This document shows, piece after piece, positions 35,600 to 44,482 of a DNA stretch of 64,000 nucleotides. The translations under genes were made by a program, and so were the position numbers. The notes below the pieces were generated by a model, which ran no database searches, was not told where the DNA came from, and saw only the letters and a list, made by a program, of their open reading frames with translations. Position 1 is the stretch's first letter, and every line of letters starts with the position of its first letter. Source of the DNA: Acrocarpospora phusangensis (lineage in GTDB: Bacteria > Actinomycetota > Actinomycetes > Streptosporangiales > Streptosporangiaceae). Location: positions 1 through 64,000 of the forward strand of contig NZ_BOOA01000037.1 of the NCBI RefSeq assembly GCF_016862995.1, in the 5' to 3' direction.

Positions 35600-36289
35600 A
35601 TGGCATCTCCCCAGCAGCGGCGGATCCTCCTGGTCGAGGATGACGACACGATCGCCCGGGCCGTGCAGACCCGGTTGGCGGCCGAGGGGTTCGACGTGCG
35701 GGTCGCGAGCGATGGCGAGGGTGCGCTCGCGGCCTACGCCCGATCGGAGCCCGACCTGGTCGTGCTCGACCGGCTGCTGCCGGGGCTGGACGGCCTGGAG
35801 GTCTGCCGGAGGATGCAGGCCGCCAGGCCGGTGCCGGTGCTCATGCTCACCGCACTCGGGGAGGAGACCGACGTGCTGGTGGGCCTGGGGGTGGGTGCCG
35901 ACGACTACATCACCAAGCCGTTCAGCATGCGCGAGCTGGTCGCCAGGATCCACGCGCTGCTGCGCCGGGTCGAGCGGGCCAGCCAGCTCGCGGCCGAGGA
36001 CGCGGTGATCAGGGTGGGCAGCGTCGAGATCAACACCGCGGAGCGCCGGGTCTTCGTCAGCGGTGTCGAGGCCCAGCTCACGCGGACGGAGTTCGACCTG
36101 CTGAGGAGGCTGGCCGAACGGCCGGGGCAGGTGTTCGAGCGGGAACGCCTGCTGTCGGACATCTGGGGATTCTCCGAGGCCGCGGCCACGCGCACGGTGG
36201 ACAGCCATGTCCGGGCGTTGCGCCGCAAACTCGGCTCCGGGGTCGTCAGGACGGTGCACGGCATCGGCTACGCGCTGGTCCGCCCGTGA
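35600..36289 (+). CDS. OmpR/PhoB-type response regulator
   Basis: DNA-binding output protein of a two-component system, 229 aa. The receiver domain has the acidic pocket EDD at residues 12-14, the phosphorylated Asp in LVVLDRLLPGLDG, Thr of MLTALGE and Lys of DDYITKPFS. The C-terminal winged helix is standard (VEAQLTRTEFDLLRRLAERPGQVFERERLL…RTVDSHVRALRRKLG…VRTVHGIGYAL). The ATG at 35600 gives the usual short N-terminus. It is followed after 64 bp by its histidine kinase. Confidence 0.94.
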   Translation: MASPQQRRILLVEDDDTIARAVQTRLAAEGFDVRVASDGEGALAAYARSEPDLVVLDRLLPGLDGLEVCRRMQAARPVPVLMLTALGEETDVLVGLGVGADDYITKPFSMRELVARIHALLRRVERASQLAAEDAVIRVGSVEINTAERRVFVSGVEAQLTRTEFDLLRRLAERPGQVFERERLLSDIWGFSEAAATRTVDSHVRALRRKLGSGVVRTVHGIGYALVRP

Positions 36290-36330
36290 TCCGGCCGAAC
36301 TTTCTCCGCCCAGGGGAGGTCCAACCGACC

Positions 36331-36354
36331 ATGAGACGCAGTCGGGGCCGCTGA
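36331..36354 (+). CDS. Seven-codon upstream ORF coupled to the kinase
   Basis: GGGGAGGT lies 10 bp before an ATG that encodes MRRSRGR and a TGA whose last A is the first base of the kinase ATG (TGATG). The kinase ATG itself has no Shine-Dalgarno of its own. Translation of this mini-ORF is therefore likely to deliver ribosomes to the kinase start. It is inferred; the peptide itself may have no role. Confidence 0.5.
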   Translation: MRRSRGR

Positions 36355-39300
36355 TGAGACCGCTGGACTTCCTCGGGAGGATCAAGGTCAAGCTGGGGCT
36401 GGTGATCGTACTGGCCGTGGTGACGGCCTTCGTGGTCAACGAGCTCGGTCTGGGCGCGGACCTGCCGGGCAACCTGCGCATCGGGATCGCCGTCGTCCTT
36501 GCGGTGATCATGGTGCAGTTCATGGCCAGGGGCATGACCAAGCCGCTCCGCGAGATGGCCGCCGCCGCCCAGACCATCGCCAAGGGCCGGTACGGCCTGC
36601 GCGTCTCCGCCACCTCCCGCGACGAGGTGGGCGAGCTCGCCCGTGCCTTCAACGCCATGGCCGCCGACCTCGCCGAAGTCGACCGGCAACGCCGCGAACT
36701 GGTCGCCAACGTGAGCCACGAACTCCGTACGCCGATCACCGGTCTTCAGGCCGTCCTGGAGAACGTCGTGGACGGCGTCTCCCCGCCCGACCGGGAGACG
36801 CTCGGCACCGCTCTCGCCCAGACGCAGCGCCTCGGCCGCCTGGTCGCCCAGCTCCTCGACCTGTCCCGGCTCGACTCCGGCGCCCGCCCGATCGAGGCCG
36901 AGCCGTTCGACCTCGGCTCCCTCTGCGGCCAGGCCGCCCGCGAAGCCGGCCTGGCCAGCGACGACGTCACCGTCCACAGCGACGTCACCCCCGGCCTGCA
37001 CCTCGAAGCCGACCCCGCCCTGCTCGCCCAGGTCCTCGCCAACCTCCTCGACAACGCCGTACGGCACAGCCCCGCCGGCGGCACCGTCCGCCTGCGAGGC
37101 CGGGCTTCCGGATCCAGCGTCCAGATCACCGTCCACGACGAAGGCCCCGGCATCCCCGTCGGCGAACGCGCCCGCGTCTTCGAGCGTTTCTCCCGCCTCG
37201 ACGCCGGCCGCGCCGCCGACGCCGGAGGCGCCGGTCTCGGCCTGGCCATCGCCAAGGAGATCGTCGAACTCCACCAGGGCACCATCCGCGTGATCGACCA
37301 TCCGCGCGGCTGCCACATGCTCGTCCAACTGCCAGGGAGAACCCAGATGCCAGGCACCTCGGCCGACCCTCTCCAGAACGATGCCGACTCCGCCGCTTCA
37401 TCGGCCCAAGGCTCACGAACGCAGGGCTCCGGGAAGCAGGGCTCCAAAGTGCAACGCGGTTCGGGGGTACGAGCTTCTGGGGTGCGAGGGTCTGGGCCGC
37501 AGAGATCTGGTGCGCAAGACACTGAGGCACGAAGGTCCGGGACACAGTCGGGGGCACAGAGCTCTGGAGTGCAAGGGTCTGGAGTGCAGTGGTCTGGAGC
37601 GCGAGAGTCTGGGGCGCAAGAGTCGTGGGCGCAAGGCTCTGGAGTGCAAGGCTCTGGAGTGCAAGGGTCTGGAGTGCAAGGGTCTGGAGTGCAGGAGTCC
37701 GGAGTGCAGTGGTCTGGAGCGCGAGAGTCTGGGGCGCGAGGTGTCTCGGAGGCTCGCATCGTTCTGGGCGCTGCTTCGAGTTCGGCGGCGACCGGGTCTG
37801 TCGTGGCCCGAGTAGAGCCGGCGGATTCCGTGACCCCGAACGGTTCGGTCTCCCAGAGCTTGGCGCGCGAGTCCGCTGAAGTGCAGGGAGCCGATCCGGC
37901 TGGCGATCACCTCTCTGGCGCGGATGCGGAAGGGACACGTGTGACATCGTCTGAAGCCGTTTCCGGCGGGATGTCGGGGGCGTCCCATGGTTCGGCTGGG
38001 GCTGTTTCCGGTGCCGTTTCCGGAATATCCGGTGGTTCGTCGAATGCGCTCGGGAGTGTGCCGGAGATGTCCGGTGGTTCGTTGCCGGAACCTGCTGCGA
38101 TCAACTCAGCGGGGCCTGCTTCCGCGAGATCGTCCGAGCCTCCTCCTGCGAAATCGTTCGATGGTTCTGCGGGATCGTTCGATTCTGGTTCTGCGGGATC
38201 GTCCGAGCATCGTTCTGCCAAATCGTCCGAGTCAGGTTCTGCGGGATCATCCGGATCTGGCTCGGCGGGCTCGTCCGGGTCCGAGAAGCCAGTCAGCGGA
38301 TCCTCCGCGGCTGCCGCGAGGCAGGCGGCTCCGATCACGGCGCCGGTGCTTCGTCCGGCGGGTGTTCCGCCTGTGCGCCCGCCCGGATGGCCGCCTCCGG
38401 GAGGTTCGTACTATTCGATGCCGCCGCGAGGGTCCGGGGCGAAGAGCGGGCAGGCCGGGCTCGGTGCGGGCATGGGCATGATGCTGGGGTTCTTCGTCGG
38501 TGCCGTGCTGGTGATACTCGCCGGCAACACGCTGGACGGGCTGGGCGGAGTGATCGTGGTGCTCCTGGTCAGCGGCGGCGGTGCCGTGGCCGGTGCCATG
38601 GTCGGTTCCTCACGCGGCAGTCAGTCCTATCCGGCACCCGCCGATTTCGGCCCCTACCCATGGAACCCACCCCCCGGCTCGGCCTCTCCGGCCGCCAAGG
38701 AGACGACCGAGGTGACCGTTCCGGCCGCCGCCGGTCAGACGACGGCGGTGACCGCTCAGGCCACCTCGGAGGAGGTAACGGCGGTGACCGTTCCGGCTAC
38801 CTCGGGGGAGGCAACAGGGGTGACCGTTCCGGCCACCTCGGGGGAGGCAACAGGCGTGACCGTTTCGGCCGCCTTCGAGGAGGCGGTGCCGGTTGCGGCT
38901 GGTTCCGCGGAGGATCCGCCGGTTTCGGCCGCCGCTGCTGCGGCCGAAGTCGTGGCGGCTGATGGCGGAAGCGCTTCGCGGGGCGCGGTGGTGGCAGACG
39001 CGCAGCGTACCGAGCCTGGGCATGCGGCTCCGGAGGGTGAGCGCCCGGGTGTGCAGCAGCCGAGGGCCGGGTCGTCGCGGGAGTACAGGCCGTATCCCGG
39101 CGCGTATGGCCAGTCTGCCGCTTATGGGCCACCGGGTGGATACGGACCTCCCGGAGGGCCGCCGCCCGCTTATGTTCCGCCGCCGCTCTTCCCACGGCCG
39201 GACCTGCCTGACACGCCGTCGTGGGTGCTGCCGGCGGCGGCCGTGGTCGGGGTCGTGGCGGCGGTCGTGCTTCCGTACGCGCCGAAGGGTTTGGGGTTGG

Positions 39301-40652
39301 TGCTGACGGCGGTCGCGATGGGTCTGGCCGTGCTGCCCGCCGTGCGGCGGAAGGTGACGCTCTGGTCGGCGGCGTTCTCGATTCTCGGGTACGCGCTGGT
39401 GGCCGTGGCGCTGATCCGGGACGCGGAGTGGGTGTTGCGGCCGGCTCTGGTGGCGTCGGTGTTCGTCGCGTCGCTGGCCCTGTCGGGGGCCGGGCGCGGA
39501 TGGTTCAGCACGATCAGGGGAGGCGCGTCGGTCGGACTGGCCGTGTTCCCGATGCCGTGGTTCCTGTCCGCGCCGATCAAGCAGTTCGCGAAACGGCGGC
39601 GGCTGCTGCCGGTGCTGGTGAGCCTGGGCGTCACCGCGGTCTTACTGGTCGTCTTCGGGCTGCTGTTCATGGCCGCCGACGCCGTGTTCTCGCAGTTCGC
39701 ACGCGATCTGCTGGAAGCGCCCGGCTGGGCGGACGAGCTGCCGTACCGGATCTGCGTGTTCGTGGTCTTCGGGGTGCTGGTGGCGGCGGCGGTGCTGGTG
39801 GCGCTGCGCCCGGTGGCCGAGACCGAGATTCCGCTGCCGCGCGTCTCGATCGGGAGCACGCTCTGGGTGATCCCGCTGGCCGGTCTCAACCTGCTCTTCG
39901 CGGCGTTCGTCGCGGTGCAGATCACGGTCCTGTTCGGCGGCAACGACCGCGTCCTCGAAACCGCCGGCCTGACCTATGCCGAATACGCCAGATCCGGCTT
40001 CTTCGAGCTGGTCACGGTGAGCTTCATCGTGCTGGCCATCGTCGCCCTCTGCTGGGCCCTGCTGAACCCCGACACCCGGCGCTGGCTGCTCGCCAGCCTC
40101 CTTGGCCTGCTCTGCGCCTTCACCCTGGTGATCCTCGCCTCCGCCCTGCACCGCCTCGACCTCTACATCGACGCGTACGGCCTGACCCGCCTGCGCGCCA
40201 CGGTCGGCGTCACCATCTGGTGGCTGGCGGCCGTCTTCGTCCTGGTCCTGCTCGCGGGAGCGGTACGCCTGAAGAGACTGCCCACCACCTGGCTGCCGCG
40301 CACCTTCGTCCTCCTCACCGGCGTCACCCTCCTGACCTTCGCCCTCTGGAACCCCGACGCCCGCATCGCCGAGACCCAGCACGCCGTCCGCGGCGTCGAC
40401 CGGCTCGACCACCGCTACCTCAGCAGCCTCGGCGTGGAAGCCGTCCCGGCCCTCGACCGCCTGCCGGAACCCATCCGCAGCTGCGTTCTGGACCGGATCG
40501 TCCGCGACCACAAACTCGACCGCCCCGACCCCTGGAACGGCTGGAACTGGGCCCGCATCCAGGCCCGCACCACCCTCGCCGCCCACCCCGTCCTCCCGAA
40601 CCCCCAATGCCCCGACATCCCAACCAGGAGCTACTACCCAACAGTCGACTAG
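36354..40652 (+). CDS. Sensor histidine kinase fused to a DUF4173-type membrane domain
   Basis: A single unbroken 1432-aa frame. Residues ~10-60 hold two membrane helices; ~60-112 a HAMP domain; HisKA with NVSHELRTP (His ~122); ~215-330 a HATPase domain with NLLDNAVRH, DEGPGIP and GAGLGLAIAKEI. There follows a ~600-residue low-complexity region: SGVQG-type repeats (~348-465), Ser/Gly/Ala-rich sequence, one hydrophobic hairpin (~705-755, GMMLGFFVGAVLVILAG), VTVPATSGEATG repeats and a Pro/Tyr-rich stretch. Residues ~985-1340 form about ten membrane helices of DUF4173/DUF4153 character (RPALVASVFVASLALSGAGRGWFSTIRGG…), then a soluble C-terminus. The partner regulator is immediately upstream. A TTA codon is at 39642. 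Whether it stays one polypeptide is unknown. Confidence 0.85.
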   Translation: MRPLDFLGRIKVKLGLVIVLAVVTAFVVNELGLGADLPGNLRIGIAVVLAVIMVQFMARGMTKPLREMAAAAQTIAKGRYGLRVSATSRDEVGELARAFNAMAADLAEVDRQRRELVANVSHELRTPITGLQAVLENVVDGVSPPDRETLGTALAQTQRLGRLVAQLLDLSRLDSGARPIEAEPFDLGSLCGQAAREAGLASDDVTVHSDVTPGLHLEADPALLAQVLANLLDNAVRHSPAGGTVRLRGRASGSSVQITVHDEGPGIPVGERARVFERFSRLDAGRAADAGGAGLGLAIAKEIVELHQGTIRVIDHPRGCHMLVQLPGRTQMPGTSADPLQNDADSAASSAQGSRTQGSGKQGSKVQRGSGVRASGVRGSGPQRSGAQDTEARRSGTQSGAQSSGVQGSGVQWSGARESGAQESWAQGSGVQGSGVQGSGVQGSGVQESGVQWSGARESGARGVSEARIVLGAASSSAATGSVVARVEPADSVTPNGSVSQSLARESAEVQGADPAGDHLSGADAEGTRVTSSEAVSGGMSGASHGSAGAVSGAVSGISGGSSNALGSVPEMSGGSLPEPAAINSAGPASARSSEPPPAKSFDGSAGSFDSGSAGSSEHRSAKSSESGSAGSSGSGSAGSSGSEKPVSGSSAAAARQAAPITAPVLRPAGVPPVRPPGWPPPGGSYYSMPPRGSGAKSGQAGLGAGMGMMLGFFVGAVLVILAGNTLDGLGGVIVVLLVSGGGAVAGAMVGSSRGSQSYPAPADFGPYPWNPPPGSASPAAKETTEVTVPAAAGQTTAVTAQATSEEVTAVTVPATSGEATGVTVPATSGEATGVTVSAAFEEAVPVAAGSAEDPPVSAAAAAAEVVAADGGSASRGAVVADAQRTEPGHAAPEGERPGVQQPRAGSSREYRPYPGAYGQSAAYGPPGGYGPPGGPPPAYVPPPLFPRPDLPDTPSWVLPAAAVVGVVAAVVLPYAPKGLGLVLTAVAMGLAVLPAVRRKVTLWSAAFSILGYALVAVALIRDAEWVLRPALVASVFVASLALSGAGRGWFSTIRGGASVGLAVFPMPWFLSAPIKQFAKRRRLLPVLVSLGVTAVLLVVFGLLFMAADAVFSQFARDLLEAPGWADELPYRICVFVVFGVLVAAAVLVALRPVAETEIPLPRVSIGSTLWVIPLAGLNLLFAAFVAVQITVLFGGNDRVLETAGLTYAEYARSGFFELVTVSFIVLAIVALCWALLNPDTRRWLLASLLGLLCAFTLVILASALHRLDLYIDAYGLTRLRATVGVTIWWLAAVFVLVLLAGAVRLKRLPTTWLPRTFVLLTGVTLLTFALWNPDARIAETQHAVRGVDRLDHRYLSSLGVEAVPALDRLPEPIRSCVLDRIVRDHKLDRPDPWNGWNWARIQARTTLAAHPVLPNPQCPDIPTRSYYPTVD
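37395..37745 (+). repeat. 15-bp-period tandem repeats in the kinase linker
   Basis: Units of the type GCAAGGGTCTGGAGT repeat with a 15-bp period and encode SGVQG. A larger block (GGAGTGCAGTGGTCTGGAGC…) occurs at 37581 and again near 37705, showing segmental duplication on top of the short repeats. The frame is maintained throughout. Confidence 0.85.
38700..38880 (+). repeat. 36-bp tandem repeats in the kinase linker
   Basis: Four to five imperfect units encode (A/G)VTVPATSGEATG-like sequence; the units around 38801-38836 and 38837-38872 are nearly identical. All keep the reading frame. Confidence 0.75.
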
Positions 40653-40656
40653 CTTC

Positions 40657-40698
40657 CTACCGATGGTAGCAAATCAAGTAGGATGATGGGTAGCATCA
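40657..40698. promoter_or_regulatory. Operator region of the toxin-antitoxin operon
   Basis: CTACC-GAT-GGTAG (40657-40669) and TGATG-GGTAG-CATCA (40684-40698) are two inverted repeats sharing GGTAGCA, 24 bp apart, just before the antitoxin start. TAGGAT at 40679-40684 could be the -10 box. The pattern suits autorepression by a ribbon-helix-helix antitoxin. Confidence 0.55.
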
Positions 40699-40702
40699 GG
40701 TC

Positions 40703-40933
40703 ATGAAGCTGAGTGTCAGCCTGCCGGACGAGGATGTCGCGTTCATCGACGAGTACGTGGCCCGGCATCGGAGCCCGTCTCGATCCGCCGCCATTCACGA
40801 TGCGTTGAATCTGCTCAGAGAGGTTCATCTGGAAGACGCGTACACGGCCGCTTTCGAAGAGTGGGATTCCGGCGAAGACGCTTCCCTCTGGGACGGCACC
40901 GCGGGGGACGGGCTGGGCGATGCGGAGAGGTGA
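40703..40933 (+). CDS. Ribbon-helix-helix antitoxin
   Basis: A 76-aa protein. The N-terminal MKLSVSLPDEDVAFIDEYVARHRSPSRSAAIHDALNLLRE is a typical RHH DNA-binding domain; the acidic C-terminal tail (AAFEEWDSGEDASLWDGTAGDG) is the toxin-binding segment seen in MazE-like antitoxins of this type. It overlaps the toxin gene by 14 bp and is expected to repress its own operon via the inverted repeats upstream. Confidence 0.88.
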   Translation: MKLSVSLPDEDVAFIDEYVARHRSPSRSAAIHDALNLLREVHLEDAYTAAFEEWDSGEDASLWDGTAGDGLGDAER

Positions 40934-41267
40934 CCTCTTCTGGGTGGACTTCGAGCCCGTACGAGGGTCGGAAGTCATGAAGACCCGACCGGCGGTCATC
41001 GTCAGCAGGGACGCGGCCAACCGCTCGGTCGAGCGCAACGGCAGAGGCGTGGTCACAGTCGTCCCGCTCACCTCGAACACCGCCCAGGTTCTATCCTTCC
41101 AGGTCCTGGTTCCCGCCGAGGAGTCCGGGCTGGGTAGGGATTCGAAGGCTCAGGTGGAGCAGCTACGGGCGGTGGCGTTTCAGCGCGTGGGCGGCCGAAT
41201 CGGGCAGTTGCCCCCGGCTCTCATGAAGCAGATCGACCGGGCGCTGGCCGAGCATCTGGCCATTTGA
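40920..41267 (+). CDS. MazF/PemK-family toxin
   Basis: Predicted sequence-specific endoribonuclease of 115 aa. It begins MRRGDLFWVDFEPVRGSEVMKTRPAVIVSRDAAN, the MazF N-terminal signature (RGD/EW…G-E-xxxxRPavVvs), followed by VVTVVPLTSNTAQVLSFQVLVP and DSKAQVEQLRAVAFQRVGG, which contain the conserved Arg and Ser/Thr of the active site. The ATG lies inside the antitoxin gene (14-bp overlap), the usual coupling that keeps antitoxin in excess. Confidence 0.92.
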   Translation: MRRGDLFWVDFEPVRGSEVMKTRPAVIVSRDAANRSVERNGRGVVTVVPLTSNTAQVLSFQVLVPAEESGLGRDSKAQVEQLRAVAFQRVGGRIGQLPPALMKQIDRALAEHLAI

Positions 41268-41320
41268 TTGGAGCCCTGGTCCCGGCCGATCATTCCGGGG
41301 CGAGGTGCTTGAATCGGGGG

Positions 41321-42859
41321 ATGGGACTTGACCTTGTGGTGCGGGGTGGCTGGGTCGTCGACGGGGCTGGGGGGCCTCGGTTTCGCGGCGATGTCGGCGT
41401 GCGGGATGGGCGAATTGTCCAGGTCGGGTCCCTTGGAGGAGTGGAGGCGGCCGCCGTCGTCGAGGCAGGGGGACGGTATGTGCTGCCGGGGTTCGTGGAT
41501 TGCCACTCCCATGGCGACGGGGTGATTTTCGAGAAGAACGTGCAGCTTGCTTGTTTGCGGCAAGGGGTGACGAGCGTCCTGTTCGGGCAGGACGGCTTGT
41601 CGTTCGCTCCGGTGAGGCAAAAAGCGACATTTCGCTATGTACGCCGATATTTCGCGGCGATCAATGGCGGACATCCGGCGGTCGAGGGACCGGTGTCGGT
41701 GGGGGAACTGCTGGGGGGATATGACAAGGCTGTCGCGGTCAACGCGGGTTATCTGATTCCGCATGGAACCGTCCGATTCGACGTCATGGGGGCGGCCGAG
41801 CGAGCGGCGGATCCGGAAGAACTGGCCGCCATGCGGGGAATCGTGGAGCGAGGGCTGAGCGAGGGCGCGGTGGGAATCTCCAGCGGGCTGGAGTACGCGC
41901 CGGGCCGGTATGCGGACGCGCGAGAACTGGCGGATATCTGTGCGGCCCTCAACGGACGGCCCTACGTGACGCACATGCGGGGATACGGAGCCCAGGCTGG
42001 CGTCGGCATGGCGGAGGTCGTCGAGATCGCCCGACTCTCCGGCGCCGCCATGCACGTCTCCCACTTCCACGGCCCCTCGGCCGACCTGCTGCCCCTCGTG
42101 GCCGACGCCCGCGCCCAGGACGTGGACCTGACCTTCGACACCTACCCCTACCTGCGCGGAAGCACCATCCTCGGGATGGTCGTGCTCCCCCCGTGGGTGC
42201 CCGCCGCGGACATCGAGCAGGCGATCGCCGTACTCGCCGCCGAGGGGGAGCGGGTGAAGCGCGAGTGGGCGGGCGTCGTCTGGGAGCGGCTGACCCTCGC
42301 CCACGCGCCCGGCTTCGAATGGGCGGAGGGCCTGACCCTGCCGGAGGCCGCCGAGCGGCACGGCACCAGGGTCGAGGAGTTCTGCCGGCTCCTGCTGATC
42401 GAGACCCGCCTGGAGGCGGGCTGCGTGATGACCCGCCCCGACGAAGGCCCGAGCGGCGACGAGTCCATGCGCGCGATCATGCGCGATCCCGGGCACACGG
42501 GCGGATCCGACGGCATCCACGTCGGCGGCCACCCGCATCCCCGCGCGTACGGCACGTTCGCCCGCTACCTCGGCCGGCATGTCCGCGAACTGGGCGACCT
42601 GACCTGGGAGCAAGCCGCCGTGCACCTCGCCTCGCACCCGGCGCGCCGGTTCCGCCTGCCGGACCGCGGTCTGATCCGCCCCGGCCAGATCGCCGACCTG
42701 ATCGTGGTGGACCCGGCCACCGTGACCGACACCGCGACGTACCAGGACCCGCGCTCGCCGGCCACCGGCATCGACGACGTGCTCGTCGCCGGCGTCCCGG
42801 TGCTCAGGGACGGCAGGCTGACCGGGGCCACGCCCGGCCGTGCCCTCCGTGCCGCCTGA
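41321..42859 (+). CDS. N-acyl-D-amino-acid deacylase family amidohydrolase
   Basis: Metal-dependent amidohydrolase of 512 aa. Signature segments: LDLVVRGGWVVDGAG, VLPGFVDCHSHGDG (metal-binding H-x-H), GVTSVLFGQDG, GISSGLEYAPGRYAD, PYVTHMRGYG, HVSHFHGPS and TGGSDGIHVGGHPHPRAYGTF, all in the order of D-aminoacylases (N-acyl-D-Glu/Asp/aa deacylases). It releases the free D-amino acid from N-acyl forms. The ATG at 41321 is chosen from family alignment; a frame 57 bp longer runs into the toxin gene. It heads a four-gene D-amino-acid cluster. Confidence 0.9.
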   Translation: MGLDLVVRGGWVVDGAGGPRFRGDVGVRDGRIVQVGSLGGVEAAAVVEAGGRYVLPGFVDCHSHGDGVIFEKNVQLACLRQGVTSVLFGQDGLSFAPVRQKATFRYVRRYFAAINGGHPAVEGPVSVGELLGGYDKAVAVNAGYLIPHGTVRFDVMGAAERAADPEELAAMRGIVERGLSEGAVGISSGLEYAPGRYADARELADICAALNGRPYVTHMRGYGAQAGVGMAEVVEIARLSGAAMHVSHFHGPSADLLPLVADARAQDVDLTFDTYPYLRGSTILGMVVLPPWVPAADIEQAIAVLAAEGERVKREWAGVVWERLTLAHAPGFEWAEGLTLPEAAERHGTRVEEFCRLLLIETRLEAGCVMTRPDEGPSGDESMRAIMRDPGHTGGSDGIHVGGHPHPRAYGTFARYLGRHVRELGDLTWEQAAVHLASHPARRFRLPDRGLIRPGQIADLIVVDPATVTDTATYQDPRSPATGIDDVLVAGVPVLRDGRLTGATPGRALRAA

Positions 42860-42880
42860 GGTCCAGTACGATCCACGAGG

Positions 42881-42892
42881 TGGTCTATACCG
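42881..42892. promoter_or_regulatory. GntR-type operator candidate (dre-like)
   Basis: TGGTCTATACCG matches 10 of 12 positions of the core TGGTCTAGACCA recognised by DasR-type GntR regulators. It lies 21 bp before the deaminase start. The match is by eye and a chance hit is possible. Confidence 0.35.
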
Positions 42893-42912
42893 GGCAGATC
42901 GGAGGCGGACGG

Positions 42913-44085
42913 ATGTTCTCTGACATCGATCCGTCCCACCCGGCGGCGGATCTGGTCGCGGATCTGGTCATCGACTGGCGCACCCGCGGTTTCCTGCACC
43001 CCGAACCGGTCACCCGCGCCGACTTCCTGGCCGCCCGCCACTCCCTCTTCGACGGGCCTTTCACCTGGCCACTCCTGGTGCTGCGGCAGTCCGCGCTGGA
43101 GAACAACATCGCCACGCTGGCCCGCTTCACCCGCGACCACGGCCTCACCTTCGCCCCCCACGGCAAGACCACCATGTCCCCCGAGCTCTGCCACGCCCAG
43201 CTCCGCGCCGGCGCCTGGGGCATGACCGCCGCCAACGCCGCCCAGACCCTCGCGTTCCGCCACTTCGGCGTACGGCGCGTGCTCCTGGCCAGCGAGGTCT
43301 ACGACACGGGAGCGCTCCGCTGGCTGGCCGGCGAACTCGACGCGGGCTTCGAATGCCTGGTCTACGCCGACTGCCTGGACGGCGTCGCCACCCTGGCCGC
43401 CCGCGCGGGCGCCCGGCCCTTCCAGGTCCTGATCGAACTCGGCCACCCGGGCGGCCGTACCGGCTGCCGCGGCCTGGACGAACTCCGCGCCATCGCCGGC
43501 GCGATCACCGCCACCCCGGGCGTCGAACTCGCCGGTGTCGCCGGTTACGAGGGCACCCAGCCGGGCCCGGACGAGGTCCGCGCCTACCTGCGCGAACTCC
43601 GGCAGGCCGCCGAACTGGTCCGGCCGCTGACCCCGGACCTGATCGTCTCGGCGGGCGGCAGCGCCTGGCTGGACCTGGTCGCCGCCGAGCTGAAGGACCT
43701 CGACGCGACCGTGATCCTGCGCAGCGGCGCGTACGTCGCCCACGACGAAGGCCTGTACGCGCGCACCAGCCCGCTCCGCGACGTGCTCCAGCCCGCCATC
43801 GAGGTCTGGGCCCAGGTGATCTCCACCCCGGAGCCCGGCCTCGTCCTGGTCGGCATGGGCAAACGCGACATCCCGTACGACATCGACCTGCCCATCCCGC
43901 GCAACGGGCTCACCGTGGAGCGCATCCAGGACCAGCACACCTACCTGAGCGGCGACGGCGTACGCCCCGGGGACCTGGTGGCGTTCGGGATCTCCCACCC
44001 GTGCACGGCGTTCGACAAGTGGCGCGTCATCCCCGTCGTGGACGACGACCACGTGGTAGTCGACTTGATCACCACCTATTTCTAG
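42913..44085 (+). CDS. D-serine deaminase-like / alanine-racemase-fold amino acid deaminase
   Basis: Fold-type III PLP enzyme of 390 aa. The N-terminal part LLVLRQSALENNIATLARFTRDHGLTFAPHGKTTMSPELCHAQL holds the PLP lysine (PHGKT), as in D-serine dehydratase and D-threonine aldolase. The C-terminal segment contains HDEGLY, GKRDIPYDIDLPIP and the H-x-C metal pair in SHPCTAFDKW, which bind zinc in this family. Predicted to deaminate or cleave a D-amino acid. GGAGG at 42901-42905 supports the ATG. RidA, which removes enamine/imine by-products of such enzymes, is encoded next. Confidence 0.88.
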   Translation: MFSDIDPSHPAADLVADLVIDWRTRGFLHPEPVTRADFLAARHSLFDGPFTWPLLVLRQSALENNIATLARFTRDHGLTFAPHGKTTMSPELCHAQLRAGAWGMTAANAAQTLAFRHFGVRRVLLASEVYDTGALRWLAGELDAGFECLVYADCLDGVATLAARAGARPFQVLIELGHPGGRTGCRGLDELRAIAGAITATPGVELAGVAGYEGTQPGPDEVRAYLRELRQAAELVRPLTPDLIVSAGGSAWLDLVAAELKDLDATVILRSGAYVAHDEGLYARTSPLRDVLQPAIEVWAQVISTPEPGLVLVGMGKRDIPYDIDLPIPRNGLTVERIQDQHTYLSGDGVRPGDLVAFGISHPCTAFDKWRVIPVVDDDHVVVDLITTYF

Positions 44086-44095
44086 GAGCGAAAAG

Positions 44096-44482
44096 ATGAC
44101 CGGCAAGCAGGAGATCCGTACCACCGACAGCTACGCGCCGGTCGGCCCCTACTCGCAGGGCCTGGCGGTGGGGGACTTCGTGTACACGGCGGGCGTCGGA
44201 CCGCTGGACGCGGTGACCGGCGAGGTGGTGGGCGCCGACGTGGCCGAGCAGACGCACAAGACCCTGCAGAACCTGGGCGCCATCCTGGCCGCGCACGGCC
44301 TCACCTTCGACCACGTGGTCAAGTCCACCGTGCACCTGCAGAACCTGCACGAGGACTTCGCCGCCTACAACGAGGTGTACAAGACGTACTTCACCGAGCC
44401 GTACCCGGTGCGGACCACCGTCGGCTCGCAGCTGCTGAACATCCTCGTCGAGATCGACTTCGTGGCCTACAAGGGGCATTAG
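44096..44482 (+). CDS. RidA-family enamine/imine deaminase
   Basis: Trimeric small enzyme of 128 aa that hydrolyses reactive 2-aminoacrylate and related imines made by PLP dehydratases. YAPVGPYSQGLAVGDFVYTAG and EQTHKTLQNLGAILAAHGLTFDHVVKSTVHLQNLHEDFAAYNEVY are family blocks; the carboxylate-binding Arg lies in YPVRTTVG, and the C-terminal VEIDFVAYKG is standard. GGAGCG lies upstream. It sits 10 bp behind the D-amino-acid deaminase, a direct functional partner. Confidence 0.93.
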   Translation: MTGKQEIRTTDSYAPVGPYSQGLAVGDFVYTAGVGPLDAVTGEVVGADVAEQTHKTLQNLGAILAAHGLTFDHVVKSTVHLQNLHEDFAAYNEVYKTYFTEPYPVRTTVGSQLLNILVEIDFVAYKGH

